DNA of 64,000 nt from Eleusine coracana subsp. coracana (GCA_032690845.1 CM064433.1:41042658-41106657), one strand, 5' to 3'; shown: positions 46,646 to 59,929, counted from the stretch's first letter. A program made the numbers and translations. The notes: a model not told the origin generated them from the letters alone.

Positions 46646-47963
46646 TGTTATGGGCAGGCCTTTGGACTGTGTTGTTGTAGCAGCCAATTTACTGTAACAT
46701 AGTGGTTACTGTAGCCCCACCCCTACATAGCCCTTAAGTTAGGTTCGTTAGGATTAGGGCCGGCTCACCTCTATATAAATAGAGGCATGACAGTCATTTA
46801 GAATCAACCAATCAATCGATGAAGAAATATTCTCCTAATCTCCCAATGTCTCCCAAGCTCTAGGCAAAGCATAAGCCTAATTATTCTACCCCATTACATC
46901 TGGTATTAGATTGTCCAGGATTCCTTCCAATGGCTTCTGTTGCTGACTTAACATCAAAATCATACTCTGATTTGAGTCTTAGAGAACTGATTAATTTGCT
47001 TAAGGCATGACTAGAAGCAAAGGAGGCTGCCAACCGTGTAGCAGTGTTGGCCCAACCTGTTATGGTTGTGCCCACAGCAAAAAAGAAGAAGGTCAAATGT
47101 ATAGCGGTACTGATCCAAACTATTGCGGTGGTGCCACAGGTGGCTACCCCTTCATCCTCTCTATTCATGGCTGCCCCAACAGTACCCTTGTGGAGAAAGA
47201 AGACAAAGAAGATGAAGGTTATTGTTGCACCATTGCGGCTATCTCCAAGTCATCGACCATCAGTGTGCCTCTGATTGTGTGGAGCGCGGCGAAAAAGCGC
47301 ACACAATCCTTTGTACTCATCCTGCAACCATCCAATGCAAAAGCAAGAGAGGCATCCTTACTACTCCATGCTGGTCCGTAATGAAATCAGCAAATCCATC
47401 AACATCAAGCAACACAACGGGCTCACTTCTTTCATCTTGGACTATTGCTGCAAGCAGGCTGCTGATCTTTGTGCAGCAGCACCGAAGACAATCTATCCTA
47501 TCGTAGTGTGGATATCAAGGTTTGCAGCCATGGCCTCCACCACAGCTCAACGGCGAGCTGTCTTCGAAGGAGGGAGAAGATGTTATGGGCAGGCCTTTGG
47601 GGTATGTTACTGTAGCAGCCCAATTTATTGTAGCATCATGGTTACTGTAGCCCCGCCCTTACTTAACCCTCAAGTCAGGTTAGTTAGGATTAGGGCTGGC
47701 TCACCTCTACATAAAGAGAGGAACGACAGTTATTTTGAATCAACCAATCAATCAAAGAAGAAATATTCTCCCAATCTCCCAATGTCTCCCAAGCTCTAGG
47801 TAAGTTAGGTTAGTTAGGATTAGGGCTGGCTCACCTCTACATAAAGAGAGGAACGACTGTCATTTGGAATCAACCAATCAATCAATGAAGAAATATTCTC
47901 CTAATCTCCCAATGTCTCCCAAGCTCTAGGCAAAGTATAAGCCTAATTATCCTACCCCATTAC
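46646..47963 (+). mobile_element. Short non-autonomous LTR retrotransposon (1.3 kb)
   Basis: LTR 1 (46646-46898, 253 bp, TGTTATGGGC...CCATTACA) is followed by a TGGTATTAGATT primer-binding site (46901-46912). A purine-rich tract (AGGAGGGAGAAGA, 47568-47580) precedes LTR 2 at 47581. LTR 2 is longer (383 bp) because about 127 bases near its 3' part are duplicated in tandem. The 682-base interior has only a broken short frame starting near 46931 (MASVADLTSK), with no recognisable gag or pol. It must have moved with proteins from another element. Copy 1 of the duplication is uninterrupted here (near 30330); a few bases, including the right target repeat, are lost. Confidence 0.88.
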
Positions 47964-50900
47964 CTACGATTTACTTTCTAGACATGTCCAAGCTTCTTGA
48001 CCAAGAAAAAGGAAACAGAAAGGAAAAAACGCCAGTTGTATAAGTATGCAAACAGTTTCCCTCATTTATTTCAGATGATGTAAAAGTGCCTTGCATACAA
48101 ATCAACAGATTATCCTTTGAAGTTAAGCCTTTTATGTTCTTTTGCATTGCCAATCACACAAGTCCATATCGATATAAGTTATCCAGAGTCTAGACCCTTG
48201 GCTGCTTTGAAAATGATATACTTGACTTGATTCTCATATCATCCAGTAACTGAGGACATTTCTGTTATTTATATCCTGATGCAGTTTGTGTAACAGATTA
48301 CACCAAAATTCTCTAGCAACGTTTCAAAAAAAATAAAATAAAATAAATCTCAAGTAACCGGCTACGCGTCTGCACAAAATGATGTGCAATCCTCATACCA
48401 TGCAGGAAGTGTTCTGTTTTTTTGTGTCCGCCAAAATCAGTTGGCCTAACAGATTAGAGAATAGAGATTAACTAGGTATCAATATGTTAAAAGTAATAAC
48501 TGGGTGTCATCAGTTGGAATATGTTGTGAAAAGTAATCTGATGATAAGAAAAAGTGTAAGTTGGGATGTATTTTGCTTTCAAGACTAACTAGGTTGTTAG
48601 GCTGTTAATTTCCTCTAAACTAATAAGCAGCAAAGCAGTATCGATCCTAGTGAACTAAAAACAAAGTTTGGACCACGAAAAGGTACAAAAGAGTTAAAAG
48701 ATTGTTAACATGCTCCCACAGCTGGGAGCCTGGGATCCCGGGCAACAAAATGGCACAGAAAGAGGAAGAGAATCTATGATCTCTCATACCCTGGGGAACT
48801 CGGCCTTAGCCAGAACGCAAGCCTGATTGCTCTGCTCTTTTTTTAAAAAGACTGCAACAAATGGGGCTGGTGGTGGTTGCTGCTGCTGCTGCTTCCATCC
48901 AAAAAAACTGACCCAAAAACGCCGTATCCTTTTCCTGAAAGCTACGGCTTTGAAACCTCTTACAAGCTGCTGTTTGTTTATGCTGTTAGCATAATAGTGC
49001 AGCATCAGTATGTACTGGAGCATCATATTCAGAGATGCTATGCTTACCTTCGCCCTTCTCTTTAGTCAATCTGGTCAAGCATAATATTAAACAGATACAA
49101 TAATCCAGAAATCCATCCCCATTATCCTGAATGATAGCATAGCATTGCAATCAAATACACTGGCCATATAATCAAAATTAAAGCCAGTAGGATCTCTCAG
49201 TGTCTTATGATGTCCCTTGTCAACTGTAACGCATCGGTAAATTCAGAATCAAATTCCGCGGTGAGAAAATTTGTGTATCAGATGAAGTGCCAGTACTGGG
49301 AGGTTCTGTTGCCTGTACCTGAATACCTGATGCAGTACTCTGAACAAGCAGCTGTTTCAGTATTCAGTCCGGCACAGGGACCAGGACAGTCAGGCCAAGA
49401 TTCGGTGTAACCTGATTGTCAATTCGTCATCGATTCAGTGGGTGCTAATCAGGAAAATCCGTCACGTAGCTTGGTCAGGTTCCTCTCAGAAAGAATCAGC
49501 ACCCGCATCCAGCAATTCCGGCCAGCAGAAAGCTCTGGTTCAGGCTTCAGTTAGGAGAGGGCGAGCGAGCATTGCGGCAATTCACTTCTGAGTAAGTAAT
49601 TGTGTTCAGTTCTTCGATAGAAGAGAAGATCCCGCCGGAATGTTTGAAGCGGCGCTGCTCACCGATGCAAAACGCTCAGCCGGAGGGTAGCGGCAATCCG
49701 GCAATAACCGCAAGAAGCAGAGCACAGATCAGCAAGGGTTCCCCTGCGATGGAAGCAACTCCGGAGGTGGTTCCGAAGCACGCGAGAGATAGGGACCGCC
49801 GCTGCGTCCGGGCCCGCGAATGGACGGGGACTCGCGCGGCAGGTCGGCGGCGGCGGCGCCGTGAGTTCGCCTGCTTCCCGGCGGCCGGCCTGGAGAATTT
49901 GAGTATTTGCAGATAACCCCCTGGTTTGTATCGCGATTAATAACAGGAGGGTAAATGTAAATATTCGTTTCGCGGTTATTATTCGCGATTCAAATGTTTT
50001 ACAAATAGCCCCCCTGGTTCTGGGCGTCTCCTCCTCAGCCGATCTGTCCGCCGCCGCCGCCGGCCGGCGTCTTCCCCAGCCTCAGCCGACTGATCTTCTT
50101 GGGCATGGCCGGCGTCCTCCTCAGCCTCCGCCGACTCATTTTCTCCTAGGATCCGTTCGTCTCTTCTGATCTTCCCGTTCTGCTGGAGGGCAAGTGATGG
50201 CGGCGGCGGTTGCTGCGGCAATGGCGTAGAAGTGACCTGTGATCGCCACGACCTCGTCTCGTCTGACTGAAGAATCTGCCATTCCGCAGTGCTTCAGTTT
50301 CAGATTCGATCGCCATTGTTTGCTTCGAAGAAATCTCTGTTTCAATACTAATGTGATCGTGCAGCTGCTGTTAGAAAAAAAAAAGCAAGATGGCGATCTT
50401 CATGCCATTTAGTCATCATCTCTAGTCTCTTCAACAGACAATTTGTACATAAATGTTTTTAAAAAATGTACACAAATATTTATAACAAAAAATTGTACAC
50501 AAATAATTTACAGCAGCTTTGGTAAATAAAGTGACATTGAGTATTTGAAACATGCACAGTACCCACATATACATAGCAAGAACATGGCAGACAGATTAGC
50601 TGCTCCGCTGCTGCTGCATGCTCTTGTTACAAATGCATGGAATTGCCCTGTCCCGGAACCAGGACCCACTTAACAAATACTCTAAATCTTAATGACATGC
50701 CACTGAATGCCACATGAATATACCCACAGATGAAATACAACTCCATCGTACTCCTACAGTGCTGCATACCATCTCCCCGTCTCTGGCCAATGCCCGCATT
50801 AGAAATGAGTTGATGAGTGGATACGACATACTGTTTCCTTTTACAGAGCTGTGGTTTGATGAAAACAGAACAAGTAATTGAATCATGCAGACTGTTAGTC

Positions 50901-51071
50901 AAGGGCAAATTTGTTTCTCTGTGATATGCGCAATCTTCTGCCAATTTGGATGTCCCTTTGTTAGACAGGTTTCACAAAGAGAGTGACCACAGTAATAACT
51001 TTCAAGTTTCTTAACAGACGGAAAAGGATATTATTGCGCCTCTGTAGAGTCAATTCCTCAAGGGATGTTAG

Positions 51072-52365
51072 ATCACATGTGAGGACAATAATATTGTTTT
51101 TGCTTACTACAAATTTCAATGACTTATTAACTTGGTCCATCTGTATCCATTCCGTCTAAAGCTGAATCTTTATCATACAGTTGGCAACAGTAGTACGAGT
51201 CTTATGGTCCGCTAAGGAAGGTGATTAACCCATTGTGGTTACAATAGTTGATGATGATCGAAAATATGTTGGGTGAAGCTTCCAACACTAGATCCCAAGC
51301 CCAAGAGTAATGTTTACTTACTTTAGTACTATGCTATCATCATGGGCCGGATTTACTTACTTTAGTTGTGGTGCTCATTTCCCTGATGCATCCCAAGCCC
51401 AAGAGTAATGTTTGCGGTTTTCACCCATAATGATGCTTTGTCCTGCTCTGAAAATTGACCGGGAAACTACTCCAAATACTGTAAGCTGCTAGGCTCTATA
51501 GAGCATGTATTCTCTATTTTTAACTGTGAGGAAATCTCCTTGAGCAGAGAAGAGTGGGTCTTTGTGTTAACAGCCCGAGCTTAAGCTAAGGTGACCTTGT
51601 GTTCCAGTCGAAACAGAATGCTTCATAAGGAAGAAGAAGAATGCACATATACTCACAGTCTATGGTTATTTGCAGATCCTTGCAGTCGAAATACTCTGGT
51701 TGAATGCCTAAGGTGTTCGTATGCATAGTATGTGTCTTCCATTTGATACAGCTTATTTATTTCACATGCAGATAGACGTGATATGTCTTTCAACAAAAAA
51801 AAAATGATATGCAGCACTAGCAACGAGTTGGAAGAATGTGAGTTCCCATGTTTCACAGTGATGAAGTACTTCAATTTATTACTTGAAGAGACAGTTTGGT
51901 TCCCTTGAATCGGGCCAAATTGAATCACTTTCCAGGGGTCGGCCTGTTTGACCACCTGTGGGACAACAAAATGACAATGTGATGAGATATTTTGTTGTCC
52001 TTTGCATGGGAGTTCAATTTTCAGAGGTTGCTTGATTGGCTATATATGTTGCTACAGATATTTTATTTCATTTCTTTCATTTTCTTGTTCTTGTTCTGGG
52101 ACTCTGGGTCGATGTTGCTGATGATTTCACCACGTTTGCGGCGGTAGTGGCCTTGCATAGCGCGCTACCTGGCTCTTGAATCTCTCGACTTCTGGGAGAC
52201 ATCCCTCTGCCTGCGGCGTCACTTCGATCGGCCTCACTACCAACGCTGCTGGCAACAACCACACGAAGCTCGCCGGTTCCATTCTAGCCATCAAGCACGC
52301 GTCCGTGTCCACTGATGTACGTCGTCGAATCATTTCTCGAAACAAGAATCAGAACATGCCGACCC
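51072..52365. other. Intergenic with exon-like fragments
   Basis: A minus-strand frame (51653-51955) is preceded by an acceptor-like TCCCACAG at its upstream side and reads VVKQADPWKVIQFGPIQG, but no family is recognised. Near 52200-52345 a GC-richer stretch leads into repeat copy C. No intact gene is supported. Confidence 0.3.
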
Positions 52366-52900
52366 CACACAGATTTCTTCAGCAGTTCCATGACTAAATT
52401 AGGCACTGGTGATTCTTCTTGTCAGGTTTCCCTTTTTTGTTTCACTAGATGCATACTACACAGTACAGACTAGGTGTTTGAGTCAATACTGATGAATCCC
52501 GAATGCTGCACATGACGGTCCATACGAACATTGCTTCAAATTGTTTTTTTGTATGATCGATTCTCTACTTCCTTGCTACAGAATGTTCCATTAGCTCCTC
52601 TGTGACGAGCAATGTATCTGCGACCCTCCTCTCTGTGGGAAAGCTTCGTGTCACAGAACCATAATGACTTCATTGAATTAGCTGCTGAAGTTAGTGACTG
52701 TGTTGCTACATTTAGAGGATGTAACACCTGAAAGAAAGCCAAAGGTATGACTGGCAATGAAGGCAAAAGCAATGGATGCTATAGCACTAACACGACAAAC
52801 TGTTTTCATTTTTACCATGCAAGCAGAAATGTTGGTCGTGAATTTCTTGATGTCTCCCAGGCCTATGCTCGGAACCACTTGAGATGAAGAATGGACAAAT
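52366..52900 (+). repeat. Unknown coding-like repeat, copy C
   Basis: Third relative of the repeats at 39.1 and 40.1 kb, sharing GATTTCTTCAGCAGTTC, the ELAAEV...VATFRG.NT-stop peptide (stop near 52732) and the downstream TCTCCCAGGCCTATGCT phrase. No complete gene is visible. Confidence 0.45.
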
Positions 52901-53461
52901 GAGGTATATCTACTCCGCACAAATACACAATGCATCTGGCCGTATTAATAGTCGAGTGTTCTATGTGCAATTCTGAAAAATAAACTTTCCTTTAATTGGG
53001 AAAACAAAATATAATCTTCCCCTTTCTTGAGTTCTCTCACCTACTCTGCTTCTTTTTTTTCTACAAGCTCATTGACTATTATATGGTAACTTTTAATGGC
53101 AGTTTATATAGTGTCGACTCTCGCCAAGGAAAACAATTATTTTCTGAAGCAGTGTCTCATAATTTTCTGGAAAGCTCCAGCTGCGATTTTCCAAGGTACC
53201 ATTGTAAGTAACAAAATAATGTCAATAGGGTTATCTCAACTATACTAGACTTGGACGCTCTGGCGACTGAACAGGCGACCGCGCCTCTGGCCCCGCCACC
53301 GGCAGAGATCCCGGCCGGAAGACCACCACTGACCCCCAAAACGTAGATCCGAGCTCCACACAAACCATCCTTTCATCCACTACCCAGCTCACGGACTCGG
53401 ACAACCCGTTTCGGGCGCACCAAGAACCTTCTTCCCTAACGAGATCTGTGGAGCTTCTCTC

Positions 53462-56190
53462 ATGGAGCTCGGACGAAGGCGACCTGGAGGAGGGACCGGA
53501 GTCATAGGAGGTGACGTGCCTGCCGCGCCACATGATGGAGGGGACACAGCCAGCAGAAGGGGTCCGGAACGGTGCAGCGGCAACAGCGAGCAACAGGAAA
53601 GGGAGATCATGCAAGTGGAGACTGCAGCTGCAGTACAGCAGATCAGCTCAGAAATCCATGTGCCAAAGGAGTATGGACTGCATATCAAGGAGGTACGACC
53701 AATGTTTTCAAATTCATACAAAGATGTGGTGCTGCAGGGTACCAGTCGGAGCCGTGCGGGGCGTGGCCGCAGATCTGAACAGGATTCACGGGAGCCCGCT
53801 CTGTGAAGGGGTCCGGATGCGGAAGGCTGGGTGGAGGTACAACGATGGAACAGGGGAAGAGACTACTGAGTAGAGCAGACCCCGCAGACCTCATAGAAAG
53901 ATTCCTGGACAGAGTACCGGGCGCGCAAAGCTGCTTTCTTGGAGAAGATGAGAGGAAGATGTCAATTGCCTCGCGAGAGATCATCAGATGGCCCAGTGGA
54001 GGGACCCTACCAAGTGCTGGAGGTGCTACCGTTCGGGGCACACCTCAAGAAGGTGCCCCAAGGAAAAGCAAGCCCCCCCCCCCCCCCCCCCATCAAACAA
54101 ACCAACAGCTGCAAGAAGCCACAACACAGCCACAGCTCAGAGAGACAACAATGGAGGGCCTAAACCTGAGCAACCGACTGGAGGTGGAATACTGCCACAT
54201 GCCATTCTGGGATGAGCTTCAGCAGCATGTGGGCTTCTTTGAAGCTAGGACTCTGTTGGTGTGGATAGGCCGCAACTCACCTCACACAAGCTGAGACATG
54301 TGGTGCAAGCTTTTGTTCGCAGATTTGGGCTAGACCCAGGCAACCTGCAAGTTTCAATGCACCAACCTGAAGTTTTCTTAGTCTAGTTCACTCTGCAGGA
54401 AGACTTTGGGGCGGTAATTCCCACAAGCTAGTTCGTTAGTGGAGGGAGGGAATTCCGTCTCTGGCGTTGGTCGGCGGAACACCGGGCGGAAAGGAACACC
54501 ACGAGGTTCCACGTCAAGCTTTGCCTCGAAGATGTTCCACTCCATTTGTGGAACGATGAGTTTGTGGCCTGGCTCATCACCCTGTTCGACTCCTTCTACT
54601 ACTCTGAAGACAGCTCCAGGCACAGGACAGATACAAGGGAGTTCAGGCTGTGGGCATGATGCCCCGCAGTCAGAGCCATACCCAGAGGCGTCTGGGTGAC
54701 CATCACCAACCCGGATGCTGATGGCCCAGCGGTGCTTAGCACTTATGAGCAGATGCGTATTTACTTGGAGGAACCCACGGCGCCGAGATGGGGCTTAGCT
54801 TTCGACATCCTAGTCCACCTGGAGGTTATTGCTGACCTAGAACGCCATGACGCTCATGGTCGGCTGATGGTCTACATGATGGACTGGACTCACGGCGCGC
54901 CGGATGACCACGATGCTGCTCTAGACCTGTCACGCCCGACACCGCGACACAGAAAGGCGGCCAGGCACTCCTGCAGTGCGGAGGTTTGGCAGCCAAGGTG
55001 GCCAGGTAGTGGCGACGACGAAGATGATGAGGAGGATGGCCACGGCGGAAGTGTGCCACAGCAGCAGCGATGGGGCCTGCTTCAGAGACTCCGCTGGCCA
55101 GGAGACAGGGGCAGGACCAGAGACAGGTCACCAAGGCTGATAGGATAAGGCAGCTCTGGCTATGGTAGACGTCACAACGTGAACAGGTCCCTGAGCCCCG
55201 GAACTAGAAGATCAAGAGATTGGTCCCTGGAGAGGATGGTACACAGGTACTCGAAGGCGAGCCAGAACAATGAGAACAAGGTAAAGATTCTGTCTCGGGT
55301 CACTTGTGGTCCTGATCTCATGCCGAGAGACGACAGCTCCGAGGATGGGTCAACCATGGTGGCACAACAGAAGAGGGAGGCCGTTGGGGGTGATGACAAG
55401 CATCAGGATTTGGTGGTTACTGTGAGGCCCCCAGAACAGAGCAAAGGGACAAAGGAAGACCCAATGATGGATGAATCGTGCAGCCAGATGCCACTGGGTG
55501 CAATCAATCAGGATGCAGCGGAGAATCCATAGGCGGACCCAAAACAATGACAATGACACTTCAGTCTGGATGCAGGGGAGATGGCAACACCCGTGTCATT
55601 GGAGCAGCCAGAGCAAGGTGCAGATCCAATGTTCGAAGAGGCAACTCTCATGACTACCATGGGTCTGCTCAGCATCACAGACAAGGAAGAAGACAGAGAC
55701 AATGACAACCTTACTCCAAATGACATAGCAATAGATTAGGGAGACCAAGAACAAGACCATGATAAGTACGATGATGCAACAAAGAAAGAACAGTTCATAC
55801 ACAAAACATCGCTGCAGTGATGCCACCACCAGTATTGCCCACTCCAGTACCAAAATCCAAGCCAAGGCGCCACAAGCCAAATGGGGACAACAATGGGGCA
55901 CAGGAGGACAGCATAGTCCGGAGAACTGGATGTCTGGCACTAAAGCAACAATCAGTGGGCAAGAAGAAGACTGAGCAGCTTGCACAAGAGCTTCTAGCTA
56001 AGAAGCTGGGAGCCCTTGAAGGTGACAACGAGCAAATGGAAGAAGCAAGAATCAAGATCATGAAGCTGTTCTAGGGCCTGGTGCCCAAGGAGATGATGGA
56101 AGCAATGGAGGAGCTGCTCCAAGCGATGAACATTGATGGTAAGCCTGCTACTAAGGCGACAGGCAAGGGGGTCGCTGCTAAGGCTAAATG
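53462..56190 (+). pseudogene. LINE ORF1 (RNA-binding, CCHC zinc knuckle), broken
   Basis: The region is open in overlapping shifted frames (53462-53806, 53803-54294, 53988-54215, 54696-55148, 55179-55532). A CX2CX4HX4C zinc knuckle (CWRCYRSGHTSRRC) is at 54015-54056, as in plant LINE ORF1 proteins, which coat the element's RNA. A proline run follows, encoded by the C19 tract, where frames switch. Acidic and basic charged stretches fill the rest. No single frame spans the gene. Confidence 0.75.
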
Positions 56191-56459
56191 AAGCACACAA
56201 GCATGGAAGGAATGGGAGAGATGGCTGACACCATCATGCTGTCTGCTCCTAAGATACAACTAGTAAGTAGCCTAACTAATTCGAGCGTGATCTTTGCTTC
56301 CAAGCAATTCTGGCTGAGGTTGGCTTGGCAACCAGCAGAGTCCAATGTGATGAGGCCGTCTATTGCCTCCTTTCCTGATGTAACTTGTGAGAACTTCCTC
56401 TGTAGTGTGTTTGACGTAAGTGACCATGCTGTCCATGAATGGGGCTTCAGCCCAGTTGT

Positions 56460-59400
56460 GAAAATCAGTCTACAATGTCAACGCAAAATGTCTACATTTT
56501 AAACTGGAATGTTAGGGGTCTCAACCAGCAAGGTAGAAGAGACTCGGTGAGGGAGATGATGAGATCTTCAGGGGCTACCATAGTGGCATTAAAGAAAACA
56601 AAGTTACAGATGGTGGATGATAACTTTGTGTGGCAAACATTGGGCCAACAATTCATCAAACAACTACTCCTTCTTGCCGGCTGTAGGCACAAAAGGAGGA
56701 ATCCTAGTGGTTGTGTCTGATAGACACTTCAAGCTAGTAGCCTCAGCGGCAACAAGAAATACCTTGACAGTTAGAATTCAAATGCTAAATGAGCGCGAGG
56801 AATAGGACCTCACGGCTGTTTATGGCCCCCAACGCAAACAGAGGAAATTATGTTTCATTGAGGAACTAAAAAGGCTGAACAATTATGCAGCCGGGCCATG
56901 GCTAATTGTGGGACATTTTAATCTAATATATAAGATGAGTGACAAGAACAACAATAGAGTGGATAGAGAGTTGATGAGAAAGTTCAAACAGGCCTTGGAC
57001 CATCTGGGTCTCAAGGAAATCAACCTTAATGGCAGGAATTTCACATGGAGCAATGGCCAAGAAAACCCGACACTTACAAGGATTGACAGAATGTTCAACA
57101 CAATACAATGGGAACACAAATTCCCAACCTGCCACCTACAAGCATTAGTCTCCACTTTGTCGGACCATTGCCTGCTGATGATGCAAGGTGTCACGGATGT
57201 GACGACGTATAAAGGTTTCCGATTTGAAAACTTCTGGATTCATATGCCAGGTATTATGGAAACAGTGGCCGCAGCATGGAACAAGCCGGTTCAAGCAACA
57301 GACCCAGTTAGGAAACTCCACATTAAAATGTGCAGAACAGGAAAGGCTCTGAAAATCTGGCAAAAAACCAACCTTGGCAACATCAAAATGCAGATCGAAG
57401 TGGCAAAAGAAATCCTATGGAATTTTGATGTGGCGGAAGAAAATAGAATCCTAACACATGACGAGCTGGAATGTAGGCGGAGAGTAAAGCTCAAATACCA
57501 GGGTCTCATTGCGCTCAAGAAAGTTAAGGCCAGGCAAAGAGCGAGGCTAACAACCTTCAGAACCGCAGACGCAAACACTAAGCTTTTCCACTTGAGGGCA
57601 AACAGTAGGAAAAGAAGGAACCATATACAAGTGCTACAAACGGATGACGACATGGCTGTCCAGCATGAGGATAAGGCAGACGAAATCCATAAACACTTCC
57701 AAGAAACTTTAGGAAGCAACATAAGGAGAGAGATGACGCTAAACTGGAACAGCTGGACATAAACCCATATGACTTGACAGAGCTTCAGCGAGACATCAGC
57801 GAGGAGGAGGTGAAAGCAGTGGTGATGCAGATGCCTAAAGACAAGGCGCCGGGGCCGGACGGGTTCACGGGTTATTTTTACAAAACCTGCTGGGAGATCA
57901 TAAAAGGAGACGTCAACCATGCCTTGCACCAATTGTCGCAGCTTAGGGGCAACCTCTTCAACCTCATGAACTCGGCAAATGCGGTACTCATCCGAAGAAG
58001 GAGAGATCGATGTGCATAAAAGACTATAGGCCCATCAACTTGATTCATAGCCTTGCAAAAATTTTCTCTAGAATTCTTGCAAATAGGTTGGCGATGAAGC
58101 TTCCGAAGATAGTGTCAGTTAATCAAAGCGCTTTCGTAAAGAAACACCGCATCCATGACAACTATCTTTATGTCCAAGGAATGATCAAGGAACTGAAGGC
58201 AAAAAGGGTGCCAGTACTGTTCATTACGTTAGACATTGCCAGGGCTTTCGACACGGTTCTATGGTCTTACCTTCTAGAGCTACTACAATATCTAGGATTC
58301 GGTCCGAGATGGAGAGAATGGATTACGATAATGTTAAGCACCGCCACATCAAGATTCTTGCTAAATAGAAAACCAGGAAGGCCACTGCAACACCTGCGAG
58401 GCCTTAGGCAGGGTGATCCGCTATCCCCAATGTTGTTCATTCTTGCCATAGACCCGCTGCACAAGATCCTCATGAAGGCCATTGAAACCGGAATGATATC
58501 TGCAGTTTCCATGAGGTGCACTCATGCAGCAATATCTGTGTATGCGGATGATGCAGCTATTTTTGTCAAGCCAAATCAACAAGAACTACGGGCAATAACA
58601 GAGATCCTGACAACCTTTGGAGCAGGGATGAGAGTAAACATGGACAATATAGAAGTGTACCCGTTACATTGCGATGACATTGATGTACAAAGCATGCTAC
58701 ACAATTTCCTAGCTCAGCTCAGGAATTTTCCATGCACTTATCTTGGCCTTCCTTTACACAAGAGGAAGCCTTGGAAGGGCCTGCTGCTGCCATGTAACAA
58801 CATTGACAAGGAGTTCTTTGCAAAAAGCACCAAAATGAAAGTCCGAGACGGCAAGTCAACCTCTTTCTGGCACCACACATGGCTCGGCAACAATCCACTG
58901 AAGGAACAATTCCCCACCTTATTCTCAGCAGCCACATACAAAAATAGAACGGTATCGGTCAGAAAGATTAATACAACGCAACAATTTCAAGAGTATGTTA
59001 GGCTTTGGATCATGCTGCAACATACACAACTCGACACACAACAACAAGATAAAATCACATGGATCCACACAGCTAATGGAGAATATAGCTCAAAATCAGC
59101 TTATCTGGCATAGTTCCAGAACGCCATGCGCCCCTTCCAATCCAAGCATATTTGGCAAACGAAGGCAGAACCTAAAGTTATTCTATTCGCATGGACATCA
59201 TTGCATGAAAGAGTTCTAATAGATGACATTTTAGAAACCAAAGGATAGGCAGATAATGTGATCTGCCCTTTATGCTTGCAGGAAGTCGAAACAAATTGCC
59301 ACTTGCTAGTAGAATGTGCTTTTGCAAGGGACACGATGCAACATTTATGCACCTGGATGTCACAACCACAATTGCTACAAGTGGAGGCACCTACACAACC

Positions 59401-59620
59401 ATTGCATTCCTGGCAACAACACGTCTTGAGTGCAATGCCCGCGGCGGAAAGGAAGAAGAAGCTTGGACGTCTCTTATACGCGTGGTGGAACATATGGAAG
59501 GAAAGAAACCAGAGAATTTTCCAGGGCGAGAGGAACGCCCTACATGTTGCACTGTTGGCCAAAGAAGAAGCAGATCAATTTCACTTGGCGATGGCTGGAC
59601 GGACTTTTGAAACTGGCTAG
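56460..59620 (+). pseudogene. LINE ORF2 (endonuclease and reverse transcriptase), broken
   Basis: The domains are in normal order. The AP-endonuclease starts with ILNWNVRGLNQQGRRDSV near 56496, continues through GHFNLIYKMSD (56905) to LSDHCLLM (about 57160). The reverse transcriptase follows: APGPDGFTGYFYK (57849), YRPINLIHSLAKI, LDIARAFDTV, GLRQGDPLSPMLF and YADD (58541-58552). Last is zf-RVT, CPLCLQEVETNCHLLVECAFA near 59262. Frame breaks occur near 56660-56700, 56803 (stop), 57762 and 58010, plus a stop at 59113. Two metal-binding endonuclease residues look changed: the usual QETK reads KKTK, and GDFN reads GHFN. Confidence 0.9.
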
Positions 59621-59929
59621 GGACGACGCAAGGAAGTTTCTTCTCTTTCTTTATCTCTCGGCCTCTCACCGAGCTTGCTTTTGTTCTGCACAGGTTTAGC
59701 TATCTCCGATGGAGCTGAGGCTCGATTCTGTTTCTTTTTCCTTTTTCCTTTTTGCTTGTGTTTCCTCTGGAAACTGTTTTCCTGCTCTACTTCTCTTCTT
59801 TAATGAATAGGCAGTACACCTGCCATTTTCCTTCAAAAAAATAATGTCAATAGATACATGCAAGCCTTGTCTATACAAGAGTTACAATCAGCATTATAAA
59901 CAGCTCCCAACTTGTGTGAAACATAGAGC

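Larger units (their letters stand above)
42904..51071. repeat. Segmental duplication, copy 2 (interrupted)
   Basis: Collinear with 29138-34189 but expanded by a LINE (43758-46276) and an LTR element (46646-47963). It ends inside LRR sequence at about 51071, keeping only roughly the last 50-70 bases of NLR homology, and lacks the MITE-like insertion of copy 1. Similarity by eye is high throughout with scattered small indels, so the duplication is older than the insertions but not ancient. Confidence 0.9.
53229..59837 (+). mobile_element. LINE (L1-type), near full length, decayed
   Basis: The element is flanked by 16-base duplications AAAATAATGTCAATAG (53213-53228 and 59838-59853, overlapping the short A tail). 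At about 6.6 kb it includes both ORF regions, so little or no 5' truncation occurred. Several frameshifts and stops in both ORFs show that it is no longer active. A C19 run at 54073-54091 lies just after the zinc knuckle. Confidence 0.92.

Noticed and set aside
47007..47799. Overlapping plus-strand frames as genes
   Set aside because: They fall within the interior and 3' LTR of the short LTR element and have no domain.
55596..55985. Minus-strand frames with hydrophobic runs
   Set aside because: Antisense to LINE ORF1, with no support.
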